Origin: a virus
Virus record (IMG/VR): IMGVR_UViG_3300047546_002686
Coordinates: 1-28,647 of that record
Length of the DNA: 28,647 nucleotides
Strand: one strand, 5' to 3'
The translations under genes and the position numbers were made by a program. Numbering within the stretch: position 1 is the first letter of the stretch; each line of letters starts with the position of its first letter. Of the stretch, positions 15,794-22,599 are shown piece after piece. The notes below the pieces were generated by a model. That model saw only the letters and a list, made by a program, of their open reading frames with translations. It searched no databases and was not told the DNA's origin.

Positions 15794-16659
15794 CTCAGCT
15801 CAATCTTATAAGCACTCAAACACATATCTTCTAAAGTCTTTTCACATTTTATATAATCAGATATCAATCCATTAGGAACTGTAATTGATGGTACATCACC
15901 ATCACGTCTAGGTCCTTCAATTACTTTAAAGTCAATACCTGATACTTTCTTCATAGTATTTATTACTTGTCTTACAGAATAGTTGTTTCCAGTACCAATG
16001 CACTCATATGGTTTATTACTTGGCTTATCTACTGCTTTAACAATACCGTCTACTAGATCACTAACATGAACATAATCTCTTACGCATGTTCCATCTATTG
16101 TATCCCAATCTGTTCCGTTGATTGTAATGTGTGATCTTTTACCTGCAGCAGTCTGAGCAGCTATCCGAACAAGATGAGTAGCATTTCCAATCTGACCAAA
16201 CTCACCATTATTACCAGCTACGTTAAAGAATCTAAAAATTGTAAAGCTGCTTGCCATAGCTTTAACAAGACTTTCAGCCATTAGCTTAGATTGAGCATAT
16301 GGAGATACAGGATCAAATGCTGCAGCAGTAGAAGCAAAAATAAAATTATCACATCCATTAGTGCTATTGAAATGTAACTGCCAATGAGTAACTAATGTAT
16401 TGTTGTTAAAATACATGAATGGTTGTTTGACTGATTCTTCTACAGAAATATAACCTGCTAGATGTACAACAGAATCATATCTATATGCTTTAGTAAAATC
16501 ATTTGCATCACCATGCATATACATATCGAGATATTTTTGAACCTTATTCATTGAATAGGTTCTGTCTATACCATGAACAATATAACCAGCCTCTTTCAAA
16601 GCCTTGACTGTATGAGAACCTATGTACCCATTACAACCGGTTACGAGAATTTTTTTCAT
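15790..16659 (-). CDS. UDP-glucose 4-epimerase-like protein
   Basis: A 289-aa extended SDR. It has GCNGYIG (8-14) for NAD binding, 'VVHLAGYISVEESVKQP' (65-81), Ser110/Thr111 in FASTAAAF and Tyr121-x3-Lys125 in SPYAQSKLMAESL. 'GTCVRDYVHVSDLVDGIV' is a GalE hallmark, and 'YECIGTGNNYSVRQVI' follows. It interconverts a UDP-hexose, probably Glc/Gal. About 45 residues shorter than classic GalE. Start and stop overlap both neighbours by ATGA, so TagD-like protein, epimerase and nucleosidase are made as one coupled set. Confidence 0.85.
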   Translation of the reverse strand: MKKILVTGCNGYIGSHTVKALKEAGYIVHGIDRTYSMNKVQKYLDMYMHGDANDFTKAYRYDSVVHLAGYISVEESVKQPFMYFNNNTLVTHWQLHFNSTNGCDNFIFASTAAAFDPVSPYAQSKLMAESLVKAMASSFTIFRFFNVAGNNGEFGQIGNATHLVRIAAQTAAGKRSHITINGTDWDTIDGTCVRDYVHVSDLVDGIVKAVDKPSNKPYECIGTGNNYSVRQVINTMKKVSGIDFKVIEGPRRDGDVPSITVPNGLISDYIKCEKTLEDMCLSAYKIELR

Positions 16660-17069
16660 TTTGTAATTGCTGCTCTACCACGAAGTTCTGTTGTAGAAAA
16701 TCTATGTTTTCTACTATTATAAATTAATTCTATATTATTATCTAAGCAATAATCTTTACCAGTAAAATCTTTATTACGATATTCTTCACCAACAAATCTC
16801 ATATGAATTGGATATATCGTAAGAATATCCAACAAGTCTTTTTCTGTCTGATAGACTACAACTTCATCAACATACTTAACAGCTGCTAGCTGAATTTGTC
16901 TTTCAACAATAGATTGTGCCGGCTTGTTCTTGGTTTCTGGTCTATCAATTGTAGGATCGGTTTGAAGACCACAAATTAAATAATCACAAAACTGCTTTGC
17001 TTCTTGTAGCATAAGAATGTGGCCAGCATGAAGCAAATCGAACGTAGAAAATGTAATACCAACTTTCAT
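16656..17069 (-). CDS. Glycerol-3-phosphate cytidylyltransferase-like nucleotidyltransferase (TagD/HldE-C type)
   Basis: A 137-aa cytidylyltransferase-fold protein: HAGH (14-17) in TFDLLHAGHILML, and RFSTTELRGR (123-132) aligning with the RxSSTxxR signature. It would activate a phosphorylated polyol or sugar with CTP or ATP for glycan assembly. GCAT-type proteins near 130 aa make CDP-glycerol; ADP-heptose or FAD synthesis are alternatives. AAGG lies seven bases before the ATG. Confidence 0.85.
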   Translation of the reverse strand: MKVGITFSTFDLLHAGHILMLQEAKQFCDYLICGLQTDPTIDRPETKNKPAQSIVERQIQLAAVKYVDEVVVYQTEKDLLDILTIYPIHMRFVGEEYRNKDFTGKDYCLDNNIELIYNSRKHRFSTTELRGRAAITK

Positions 17070-17078
17070 AACAAAACC

Positions 17079-17264
17079 TTAATTATTAGAAATTTCTTTT
17101 TCTAACCACTCAATTTCTTTTTTTACTTGGAGTTTTTTAACTTTAAGATCTTTAATTTTTTCATCAGGATCATAATGATCATATGATTCTTTAATTAGGT
17201 GTTCAAGATCTTGGTGTTTTTGTTTGAGACTTTCAATATGATGTTTGATTTTTTGAACGTTCAT
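17079..17264 (-). CDS. Small coiled-coil protein, YdcH/DUF465-like
   Basis: A 61-aa helical protein whose pattern 'LKQKHQDLEHLIKES....IKDLKVKKLQVKKEIEWLEKE' fits the YdcH/DUF465 family, with 'H..L...I' and 'LK..KL..K..I..L'. The family is of unknown function. ATG at 17264 has GGTGG three bases upstream and is preferred over a longer frame to 17321 that would run into the promoter. It is the first gene of the operon. Confidence 0.75.
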   Translation of the reverse strand: MNVQKIKHHIESLKQKHQDLEHLIKESYDHYDPDEKIKDLKVKKLQVKKEIEWLEKEISNN

Positions 17265-17292
17265 TTTCCACCCATTTTGTACATAATACCTA

Positions 17293-17321
17293 AATATATA
17301 TGCGTTGAGTAAATACGTCAA
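17293..17321 (-). promoter_or_regulatory. Sigma70-type promoter of the 17.3-12.0 kb operon
   Basis: On the minus strand TTGACG (17321-17316) is followed after exactly 17 bases by TATATT (17298-17293): five of six matches at each element. Initiation would fall near 17286, about 22 bases before the ATG of the YdcH-like gene. The type suggests recognition by host RNA polymerase early in infection, unlike the TATAAATA sites elsewhere. Confidence 0.75.
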
Positions 17322-17381
17322 CGACTAATTATGTGCGCCTGAATTATTCTTTTTGCGCAACTTTACCATGTTTATATTATT

Positions 17382-17401
17382 CTGACTGACTGATTGATTG
17401 A
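17382..17401 (+). repeat. Short tandem tetramer tract upstream of the OM protein gene
   Basis: CTGACTGACTGATTGATTGA consists of five four-base units of two related types (CTGA/TTGA). It lies 32 bases upstream of the ATG at 17433, between a weak -35/-10-like region near 17351-17378 and the ribosome site GAGGG. Such a tract can change length by slippage and alter promoter or leader spacing; that is inference only. Confidence 0.45.
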
Positions 17402-17432
17402 ATAATCATGTTCAACCAATGAGGGAATAAAC

Positions 17433-19832
17433 ATGTCTTTTTTACGTAAAATAGCATTAGCTTTTGTAGCAGCTATATCTACACTGTCTGTTGCTAAAGC
17501 AGATATTGCCGACGGGCATTTTAGTACTAATCAAATATTTGACGTTCAATATTATTGGAGTGGAACAACACTAAACGCATCTAGTTTTATTGCACCTTAT
17601 GATATGAACTTTACGCACCCAACTGTAGGTGCAGGACAATACTTTAAATTTTTTAACAGTACAACCAATCCAGGAACATATGGACTAGGTCTTTACAATA
17701 GCGATGGAACATTAGCTCAAACAGTACACAATACTGGTACATTACAAGCTATTGGTCCAGATGCATTATTCTATATTGGATCTGGATTTTTTGGTACTGT
17801 AATTACTACATCTGCTGGTTATAGTTATGGCCAGAGTGCAAGTTTTACTAACATGGATACTTCTGTATCAAGCACAGATACATCAAGCTATACATGGGCA
17901 AGCACTACACCTCTATCAGCTGGACAAACTGCAAGTTCAGGTTCTGGAAGTGGTTCAGGTTCTGGAAGTGGTTCAGGTAGTGGAACTACAATCACGGGTG
18001 CACCTTCTAACCTAAACTTTGGTACAGGTGATCATACTGATTGGACAGTTGGAGGTGGTACTGGAACACAAACTTCTACTTATTCAGGTACTGGTATTGG
18101 TACCGATGTTGTAGTAGAAATGCATGAGTTTAATGCAGGTGGTTCACATTCTTGGACTATCACACCACCTACTGGTGATTATATGGTTAGTATACAACCA
18201 ACAGGTCAATTGCAAAATGGTACTAATGATTTTCAAACAATGGCAACTGCATTAGGTCTAAGTGCAGCAAGTGTTACTGATATACAAAGTGCAATGACTG
18301 CAACTGGCAATGGTCTTCCTACCAATGCAGCATGGATCTATCAAGATATAGTATTATCTAACGGAACAACATTCAACGTAGCATGGCAATATGTTTCATC
18401 AGACTACGAACCATTTAACGATGGTAGCTTGACTTCACTTGTTAATAAAACTGGTACAACTGTTGCAACAGTTAATGGTGAAAATAAGGAATATGCTCTT
18501 CTTGGATTTACTAATGCAGGTACCGGTAACTATTCAGTTGGATCATATGGTGCTACTGGATGGCAGCTTGCAACATATCTTGTAAATGAAAATGGTACAT
18601 ACAGACTAGGTTTTGGTTCATTTAATCTTTCTGATACTGCTCTAAGTCCTATTCTTTTTGTAACTCAATATCAAGGTACTACTCTTGATCATGGTGTTGC
18701 ATTTGGTCCTATTGCTCCTAACCCAGGAAGTAATGCTCCTAATAATTCAGGAGGTGGTTCAGGTGGTGGTACTCCAACTATCGTAAGTACTGCACCGGGT
18801 GCTGATATTGTTACATCAACATCTACTGTTGGTGCAACAGTTGATCAAGATACAGTAAATTATACTGCTGCTACTTCTGGTGATACTAAGACTATCACAC
18901 AGACTACAATAACTGCACATACAACTCCTACAACTACTGTTACTGTTACAACACCAACTACTGTTGATACTTACAGTGATGGTTCAACTGTAACTACTAA
19001 CGGTACACCTGTAACAACTACAACAACTGTAAGTACTGTTACTTTTGATACTGCAAATGTAGAACAAACTGCATTTGTTGGTGGTGGAAACAATGCATAT
19101 AATAATGCAATTGTAAAACCATTCTTTGTTGATCCACTAAGTATTCCAGATGGATCTTGGGCAGACGTTTCATTGTCTTCTGGTAATAATATCGGAAGCA
19201 CAAATGTAAACTTTGGTTATCAAAAAACTGTTGAAAATGTTACTGCAGGTATTGCAGGATCTGCTGGTAAGGTTGCATCTAGCGGTCTTAATAATTCTTC
19301 AGTAACAGGTGATACATATGCTGCAACTGCTTATGTGTTAAACAAGTCTGATATTGTAGATGTAAAAGGTTCGATAGGTTTTGGTATTGGCAATTATGTT
19401 GTTAATAACTCAATTGCAAATTTTGGTCTATCAAACCAAACTAAGTCACAACAAAAGACTGCATATGCTGATCTTGCATTTTATTCTCCAGAAAAGTATG
19501 CAGGATGGACACCATTTGCTGGTGTAACTGTTCTTAACAGTGACATCGGTAATGTTGAGGAAACTGGTTCATCATTACTATCAAGTGGTACAGTAGCATC
19601 TAATAAGACATATACAATGCCTTATGTAGGTGTTAAAAATGAAGTATCACCTGGTGTAGTGGTTGAAGTAAAAGCAACTCAAACAGAACCATATGGTACT
19701 GTTGTGTCAGGTAAAGTAACTGCAAAGAATAAAATTTCAGATAATGTTTCACTAAACGTTTCATTGAGTGCTGACAAAGGTCAAAACTATGATAGTTTAG
19801 CAGTAATGTTAGGTCTTGTAGTTAACTTCTAA
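17433..19832 (+). CDS. Exported outer-membrane/autotransporter-like protein, 799 aa
   Basis: Signal peptide (MSFLRKIALAFVAAISTLSVAKA) is followed by a Gly/Ser/Asn/Thr-rich passenger-like region, a Gly-Ser tract at about 169-185, a beta-rich domain at about 195-435, a Gly-rich linker, a Thr-rich stretch (about 480-545) and a C-terminal region from about 570. The last 230 residues alternate polar and hydrophobic strands ('TAYADLAFYSPEKYAGWTPF', 'YTMPYVGVKNEVSPGVVVEV', 'VSLNVSLSADKGQ') and the chain ends LGLVVNF. A terminal Phe on an amphipathic strand is the signature of barrels inserted by the BAM complex. The closest concept is an autotransporter. GAGGG lies seven bases before ATG. Host surface change, adhesion or superinfection exclusion are guesses. 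Confidence 0.75.
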   Translation: MSFLRKIALAFVAAISTLSVAKADIADGHFSTNQIFDVQYYWSGTTLNASSFIAPYDMNFTHPTVGAGQYFKFFNSTTNPGTYGLGLYNSDGTLAQTVHNTGTLQAIGPDALFYIGSGFFGTVITTSAGYSYGQSASFTNMDTSVSSTDTSSYTWASTTPLSAGQTASSGSGSGSGSGSGSGSGTTITGAPSNLNFGTGDHTDWTVGGGTGTQTSTYSGTGIGTDVVVEMHEFNAGGSHSWTITPPTGDYMVSIQPTGQLQNGTNDFQTMATALGLSAASVTDIQSAMTATGNGLPTNAAWIYQDIVLSNGTTFNVAWQYVSSDYEPFNDGSLTSLVNKTGTTVATVNGENKEYALLGFTNAGTGNYSVGSYGATGWQLATYLVNENGTYRLGFGSFNLSDTALSPILFVTQYQGTTLDHGVAFGPIAPNPGSNAPNNSGGGSGGGTPTIVSTAPGADIVTSTSTVGATVDQDTVNYTAATSGDTKTITQTTITAHTTPTTTVTVTTPTTVDTYSDGSTVTTNGTPVTTTTTVSTVTFDTANVEQTAFVGGGNNAYNNAIVKPFFVDPLSIPDGSWADVSLSSGNNIGSTNVNFGYQKTVENVTAGIAGSAGKVASSGLNNSSVTGDTYAATAYVLNKSDIVDVKGSIGFGIGNYVVNNSIANFGLSNQTKSQQKTAYADLAFYSPEKYAGWTPFAGVTVLNSDIGNVEETGSSLLSSGTVASNKTYTMPYVGVKNEVSPGVVVEVKATQTEPYGTVVSGKVTAKNKISDNVSLNVSLSADKGQNYDSLAVMLGLVVNF
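17937..17987 (+). repeat. In-frame Gly-Ser coding repeat
   Basis: An 18-base unit (GGTTCTGGAAGTGGTTCA) is repeated about two and a half times and encodes the alternating Gly-Ser linker between the N-terminal part and the first beta domain of the outer-membrane-like protein. Unit-number change would keep the frame and alter only linker length. Confidence 0.8.
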
Positions 19833-19841
19833 TAGCTAAAA

Positions 19842-19869
19842 AAAGAGCGGGAATAAAATCCCGCTCTTT
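19842..19869. terminator. Bidirectional intrinsic terminator
   Basis: AAAGAGCGGGA and TCCCGCTCTTT form an 11-bp inverted repeat with a six-base loop. A-rich sequence precedes it and T-rich sequence follows it, so it can end the plus-strand outer-membrane protein mRNA and the minus-strand tRNA transcripts arriving from the right. It sits 10 bases after the plus-strand stop. Confidence 0.9.
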
Positions 19870-19876
19870 CTATGTT

Positions 19877-19953
19877 TGGTGCGCATGGAGGGACTTGAAC
19901 CCCCAAAACCTAGTTTCTAAGACTAGTACGTATACCAATTCCGTCACACGCGC
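19877..19953 (-). tRNA. tRNA-Leu(UAG), short variable arm
   Basis: Acceptor GCGCGTG pairs with CATGCGC (one G-U), A73, CCA encoded. The anticodon stem CTAGT/ACTAG holds loop CTTAGAA, anticodon UAG (codon CUA). The D-loop GGAATTGGTATACG and T arm GGGGG-TTCAAGT-CCCTC are strikingly like bacterial tRNA-Leu. Only GTTTT (5 nt) occupies the variable region, where those tRNAs have a long arm. Confidence 0.9.
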
Positions 19954-19957
19954 TAAT

Positions 19958-20037
19958 TGGTGGAGTTATAGGGATTTGAACCCTACTGAATATCCGCATT
20001 GCAAGTGCGGCGACCACCCCAAGCAGTCCCTAACCCC
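19958..20037 (-). tRNA. tRNA-Ala(UGC)
   Basis: Acceptor GGGGTTA pairs with TAACTCC (one G-U), A73, CCA. Anticodon stem CCGCA/TGCGG with loop CTTGCAA gives UGC. The T arm is TAGGG-TTCAAAT-CCCTA. The variable region is eight bases, slightly long. The acceptor lacks the G3-U70 pair in the standard sense because the wobble is G3-U70 (G3 against T70), so the alanine identity element is in fact present. Its 5' eight bases overlap the end of the HNH gene. Confidence 0.92.
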
Positions 20038-20572
20038 ATTTTGCCTTTAAATAAGAATTAATTTTATCTTCAACCAAATACTTATACTTACTATGAACAT
20101 ATTGATGATGTGTTGGACATAGAGGTACTAAATTTTTAGGATCATTATCTGAATGTATTTCATTTAAATGATGTACTGCTACAATTCTATCTTCTCCGCA
20201 TGCAACACATTTCTTTTCATGGTGTCTCCATGCAACAGTAGTATATGAAGCAATCTCATCGTAATGATATTTTTCTGCTTTAGCTTTACCACCAATAGAG
20301 TTAGCACAACTTCTAGAGCAAAAGTAATATTTTTTCGAAGGAAATGTATTTGCTCTTTCTCTTACTGAATATAGTTTTTCGCATGCTTGACAATTGACAT
20401 TAAATATTTGATATTTGCCAAGTTTGTTATCTATTCTTTTATTAATTATTTCTATGTTTCGAGCATAACTATCGCGTTTTTTAGGATTTAGATCGCAATG
20501 ACGAGAATGATTTGCTTTTTCAGTAGCTCTAGTATAATCGAACCCTTTGTTGCAATGTTTACAATTCCACAT
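20030..20572 (-). CDS. HNH homing-type endonuclease with N-terminal zinc fingers
   Basis: A 180-aa protein. Zinc-binding pairs (MWNCKHCNKGF with NHSRHC; NCQACEKLY with FCSRSC) precede a C-terminal HNH domain, KCVACGEDRIVAVHHLNEIH then DNDPKNLVPLCPTHHQYVH. It should nick or cut DNA, probably as a free-standing homing endonuclease. ATG at 20572 has GGAGG eight bases upstream; the longer frame from 20587 would place this site inside coding sequence. Its stop codon TAG lies inside the 5' end of tRNA-Ala. The leader holds a 14-bp inverted repeat and a late promoter (separate entries). Confidence 0.9.
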   Translation of the reverse strand: MWNCKHCNKGFDYTRATEKANHSRHCDLNPKKRDSYARNIEIINKRIDNKLGKYQIFNVNCQACEKLYSVRERANTFPSKKYYFCSRSCANSIGGKAKAEKYHYDEIASYTTVAWRHHEKKCVACGEDRIVAVHHLNEIHSDNDPKNLVPLCPTHHQYVHSKYKYLVEDKINSYLKAKWG

Positions 20573-20627
20573 ATTTAATACCTCCATATGGAGTATTTAT
20601 ATATTGCAGACTTTTGCAACAAAGGGT
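20542..20627 (-). promoter_or_regulatory. Inverted repeat enclosing the HNH ribosome site
   Basis: ACCCTTTGTTGCAA at 20542-20555 and its exact complement TTGCAACAAAGGGT at 20614-20627 form a 14-bp perfect stem around 58 bases that contain the TATAAATA late promoter, GGAGG and ATG. A second small stem, CTCC/GGAG (20590-20593 with 20582-20585), covers the ribosome site itself. Only RNA started upstream could form either stem. Confidence 0.75.
20594..20601 (-). promoter_or_regulatory. T4-type late promoter TATAAATA for the HNH gene
   Basis: Exact TATAAATA on the minus strand, ending 22 bases before ATG at 20572. Initiation about six bases on (near 20588) would give a leader of about 16 bases that retains GGAGG but not the upstream arms of the two hairpins. 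Confidence 0.75.
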
Positions 20628-20638
20628 CTCTCCGATAA

Positions 20639-20712
20639 TGGAGCGGGTAACCAGACTCGAACTGGTTTCTACAGCTTGGAAGGCTGGGGCACAACCCATA
20701 TACCATACCCGC
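20639..20712 (-). tRNA. tRNA-Gly(UCC)
   Basis: Acceptor GCGGGTA pairs with TACCCGC; U73 and CCA, as expected for glycine. The anticodon loop CTTCCAA gives UCC (GGA/GGG). T arm ACCAG-TTCGAGT-CTGGT. It lies upstream of the HNH leader. The acceptor and 3' half are nearly identical to those of tRNA-Gly(GCC) at 22074, so the two probably arose by duplication. Confidence 0.93.
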
Positions 20713-20719
20713 AATTCTA

Positions 20720-20926
20720 TTATTCAGAACGAATGTTGATTGAATTATCTACTTTTGTTACTTGACCATTACATTCAATATAATATCCACTATCATCTAC
20801 TAATGTCCAACTAGGAACATTAATAGATAAATTTTCGCATGTAGTAGATTCTCCACCCACTTCTTCAACTGTCCATTGTGCAGTTGGATCTGAATCTTTA
20901 TTGTATGATATTCTTAAAACTGCCAT
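20720..20926 (-). CDS. Hypothetical protein, 68 aa
   Basis: A small, beta-rich protein beginning MAVLRISYNKDSDPTAQWTV and ending INIRSE. It has a strong ribosome site (AAGGAG, six bases before ATG at 20926). It lies between tRNA-Gly(UCC) and the YkuK-like gene in the same direction. No family was recognised. Confidence 0.75.
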   Translation of the reverse strand: MAVLRISYNKDSDPTAQWTVEEVGGESTTCENLSINVPSWTLVDDSGYYIECNGQVTKVDNSINIRSE

Positions 20927-20965
20927 CTTATTCTCCTTTATAAGAATAATAATACTTATGCATTT

Positions 20966-21442
20966 TTAAGCAGCCATTAATTCCTTTAAACGGTCTGCTG
21001 CGTACGAAGCTGCAAAAGCATTAGGCTTGACCATAGGTACCACATTACACATACCACGAATGTATCCGGTAGCTTCTGAAATAACACAAGAAGAACCATG
21101 ATGTTCATCAGGATTGATATCAAGGTGTACTTCCACATGGCGATCCTCCAACACGTCAGCCAACTTCATATACAATTCAGCAACCTTATAGACTTCGTTC
21201 ATAAGACGCATACGAGGTTTATCTCGTTGCTGATCAAAGTCACGTTCACGTTGAATTTCACCAAAGATCTTACATCCACGATTACCATCTTTATGAACAA
21301 CAACGGCTAGTGTATAGTCTGCATGCCATTGATTGTTAACGAGGAAACGTTCTGAGTCAGCACCGATATAGATCTTTGTTTCTGGTGTCTGATCTTGGAT
21401 GTATTGTTTCACTTCTTCGATGTTTAATTCTTTACGTAACAT
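20966..21442 (-). CDS. YkuK/DUF458-like RNase H-fold protein
   Basis: A 158-aa protein matching the DUF458 (YkuK) pattern: 'IYIGADSERFLVNNQWHADYTLAVV' near 22-46 (first acidic residue D29), 'REDFDQQRDKPRM'-like block (67-78), 'VEVHLDINPDEHHGSS' (103-118) and 'GMCNVVPMVKPNAFAASYAAD'. The family is predicted to have an RNase H-like fold with no proven role. GAGGAG lies seven bases before ATG. It is co-directional with the 199-aa gene upstream, 11 bases away. Confidence 0.82.
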   Translation of the reverse strand: MLRKELNIEEVKQYIQDQTPETKIYIGADSERFLVNNQWHADYTLAVVVHKDGNRGCKIFGEIQRERDFDQQRDKPRMRLMNEVYKVAELYMKLADVLEDRHVEVHLDINPDEHHGSSCVISEATGYIRGMCNVVPMVKPNAFAASYAADRLKELMAA

Positions 21443-21453
21443 GACCGCTCTCC

Positions 21454-22053
21454 TCAGTCTATATAAAATCCCTTCCTATTATAGTCAGGGGACTCAACAA
21501 ATCTTAGATTATTTGATACTGATATTTGTTCATCTTTCCATACAGGAATGGCAATTGAATTGCCGTGAACAAAATCAGGATTTTTTCTAAGATGTATTTC
21601 TATTGGATTTCCATCAATATATTCTATATTAATATATTCGTATTTTTTAATCAACGGAAAAAATATCGAAGGTAGAGGAATAACATCGTCTACCTTTTCC
21701 CACTTACTGAAACGCCATAGTTCTGTAGAATTTCTATGACCTTCGACTGTAAGTATTTGTTTACCTTCTTTGTAGTCCACACTTATATGTCTGCCCTTGA
21801 ATACTTCACACCAGAAATATCCAAATGGTAAGTGACCAGTATCATCTTTTATGTAGTGAAATTCTGCACCACGACCCATACCAGGAATATTAACACAGGG
21901 TCTTACGATATAAGTATCAGGTTTAGGTACTACCATACCTACAGGGCCGCAGTTGTATCTTAGCTTTCTTGCAACTATTAACTTGTCAAATATCCAAAGG
22001 TCTTCGTCCTTAGCATTCTTCCAAGCAATTGCTTCTACTTCATAATCTTCCAT
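21454..22053 (-). CDS. Conserved phage hypothetical, 199 aa
   Basis: Sequence blocks 'DLWIFDKLIVARKLRYNCGP', 'DTYIVRPCVNIPGMGRGAEF' and 'LPFGYFWCEVFKGRHISVDY' are strongly patterned and, to my recollection, recur in hypothetical proteins of marine T4-like phages. The layout (Lys/Arg near the N-terminus, 'YIVRP', then 'FxGRHxSVDY') is a little like an ATP-grasp fold, but I do not see enough to assign it. The ribosome site is weak (TTGGG). It follows tRNA-Gly(GCC) by 20 bases. Confidence 0.8.
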   Translation of the reverse strand: MEDYEVEAIAWKNAKDEDLWIFDKLIVARKLRYNCGPVGMVVPKPDTYIVRPCVNIPGMGRGAEFHYIKDDTGHLPFGYFWCEVFKGRHISVDYKEGKQILTVEGHRNSTELWRFSKWEKVDDVIPLPSIFFPLIKKYEYINIEYIDGNPIEIHLRKNPDFVHGNSIAIPVWKDEQISVSNNLRFVESPDYNRKGFYID

Positions 22054-22073
22054 AGTATACCCAAATAAAATAA

Positions 22074-22147
22074 TGGAGCGGGTAACCAGAATCGAACTGG
22101 TGAATTCTCCTTGGCAAGGAGACAGGTTACCTCTACATCATACCCGC
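22074..22147 (-). tRNA. tRNA-Gly(GCC)
   Basis: Acceptor GCGGGTA/TACCCGC, U73, CCA. Anticodon stem TCTCC/GGAGA with loop TTGCCAA gives GCC (GGC/GGU). T arm ACCAG-TTCGATT-CTGGT. Its first base is directly adjacent to the last base of the second HNH gene's stop codon. Confidence 0.95.
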
Positions 22148-22537
22148 TTAATGTTTAGGTAAACCCAAAGAACCTCTCCCTCTTCCCTTATTAGCAGCTC
22201 CCAAAAATTGTGTCTGACTATGACAATTAGGACAAATCAATCTAACATTAGAAGGTGAATTGTTACTAGGATCACCATTTACATGATCTACATGAAGTGT
22301 GATTGGTTTATTTTGCCATTCACTTACTCCACAAACTTCACATTTATACCCTCTATCTTCAGAAAGATATCTACGTAAAGTAATTCTTTCTATCCTATGA
22401 AGATTACCATTGTACCATTCATTTTTATGCAAGAGTGATTTGTGAGTACCTTGACAAACACTACTACAATATAATCCCCTTTTTTGACTAGGAGTAAATT
22501 TGAATTCTTTATTGCAATGTAAACAACTTGCTTTCAT
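22148..22537 (-). CDS. HNH endonuclease, 129 aa
   Basis: A compact HNH protein. N-terminal zinc pair ASCLHCNKEF/YCSSVC is followed by the HNH core CEVCGVSEWQ, LHVDHVNGDPSNNSPSNV and RLICPNCHSQT. Likely a free-standing homing endonuclease. ATG at 22537 has GGAGG eight bases upstream. The stop codon abuts the 5' end of tRNA-Gly(GCC), and the leader begins with the remnant of another tRNA, so the gene seems to have been placed in a tRNA cluster. Confidence 0.9.
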   Translation of the reverse strand: MKASCLHCNKEFKFTPSQKRGLYCSSVCQGTHKSLLHKNEWYNGNLHRIERITLRRYLSEDRGYKCEVCGVSEWQNKPITLHVDHVNGDPSNNSPSNVRLICPNCHSQTQFLGAANKGRGRGSLGLPKH

Positions 22538-22570
22538 GTAGAATACCTCCTAGTCTATTTAGCATTCTAC
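22538..22570 (-). promoter_or_regulatory. Inverted repeat around the HNH ribosome site
   Basis: GTAGAAT and ATTCTAC (22538-22544 and 22564-22570) form a 7-bp stem whose loop holds GGAGG, with the start codon immediately outside the stem. A weak late-like sequence (GCTAAATA, minus strand, 22563-22556) lies inside the loop. The arrangement parallels the longer stem in front of the other HNH gene. Confidence 0.5.
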
Positions 22571-22573
22571 GAA

Positions 22574-22597
22574 GCTCTACCACTGAGCTACCTCCGC
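22574..22597 (-). pseudogene. 5' tRNA remnant (acceptor and D arm only)
   Basis: The minus strand reads GCGGAGG, TA, GCTC, AGTGGTA, GAGC: a normal 5' acceptor strand, U8-A9, and a perfect D arm with conserved loop GG. After that the sequence departs from tRNA, and no CCTCCGC acceptor 3' strand or T arm is found within the HNH region. The fragment probably marks a tRNA broken when the HNH gene arrived, or a recombination joint. Confidence 0.7.
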
Positions 22598-22599
22598 AT

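Noticed and set aside
17937-17987. Gly-Ser repeat as a CRISPR or regulatory repeat
   Set aside because: It is in frame, codes for a Gly-Ser linker and has no spacers.
18971-19201. Minus-strand frame inside the outer-membrane protein gene
   Set aside because: An antisense shadow of Thr/Val-rich codons, without a ribosome site.
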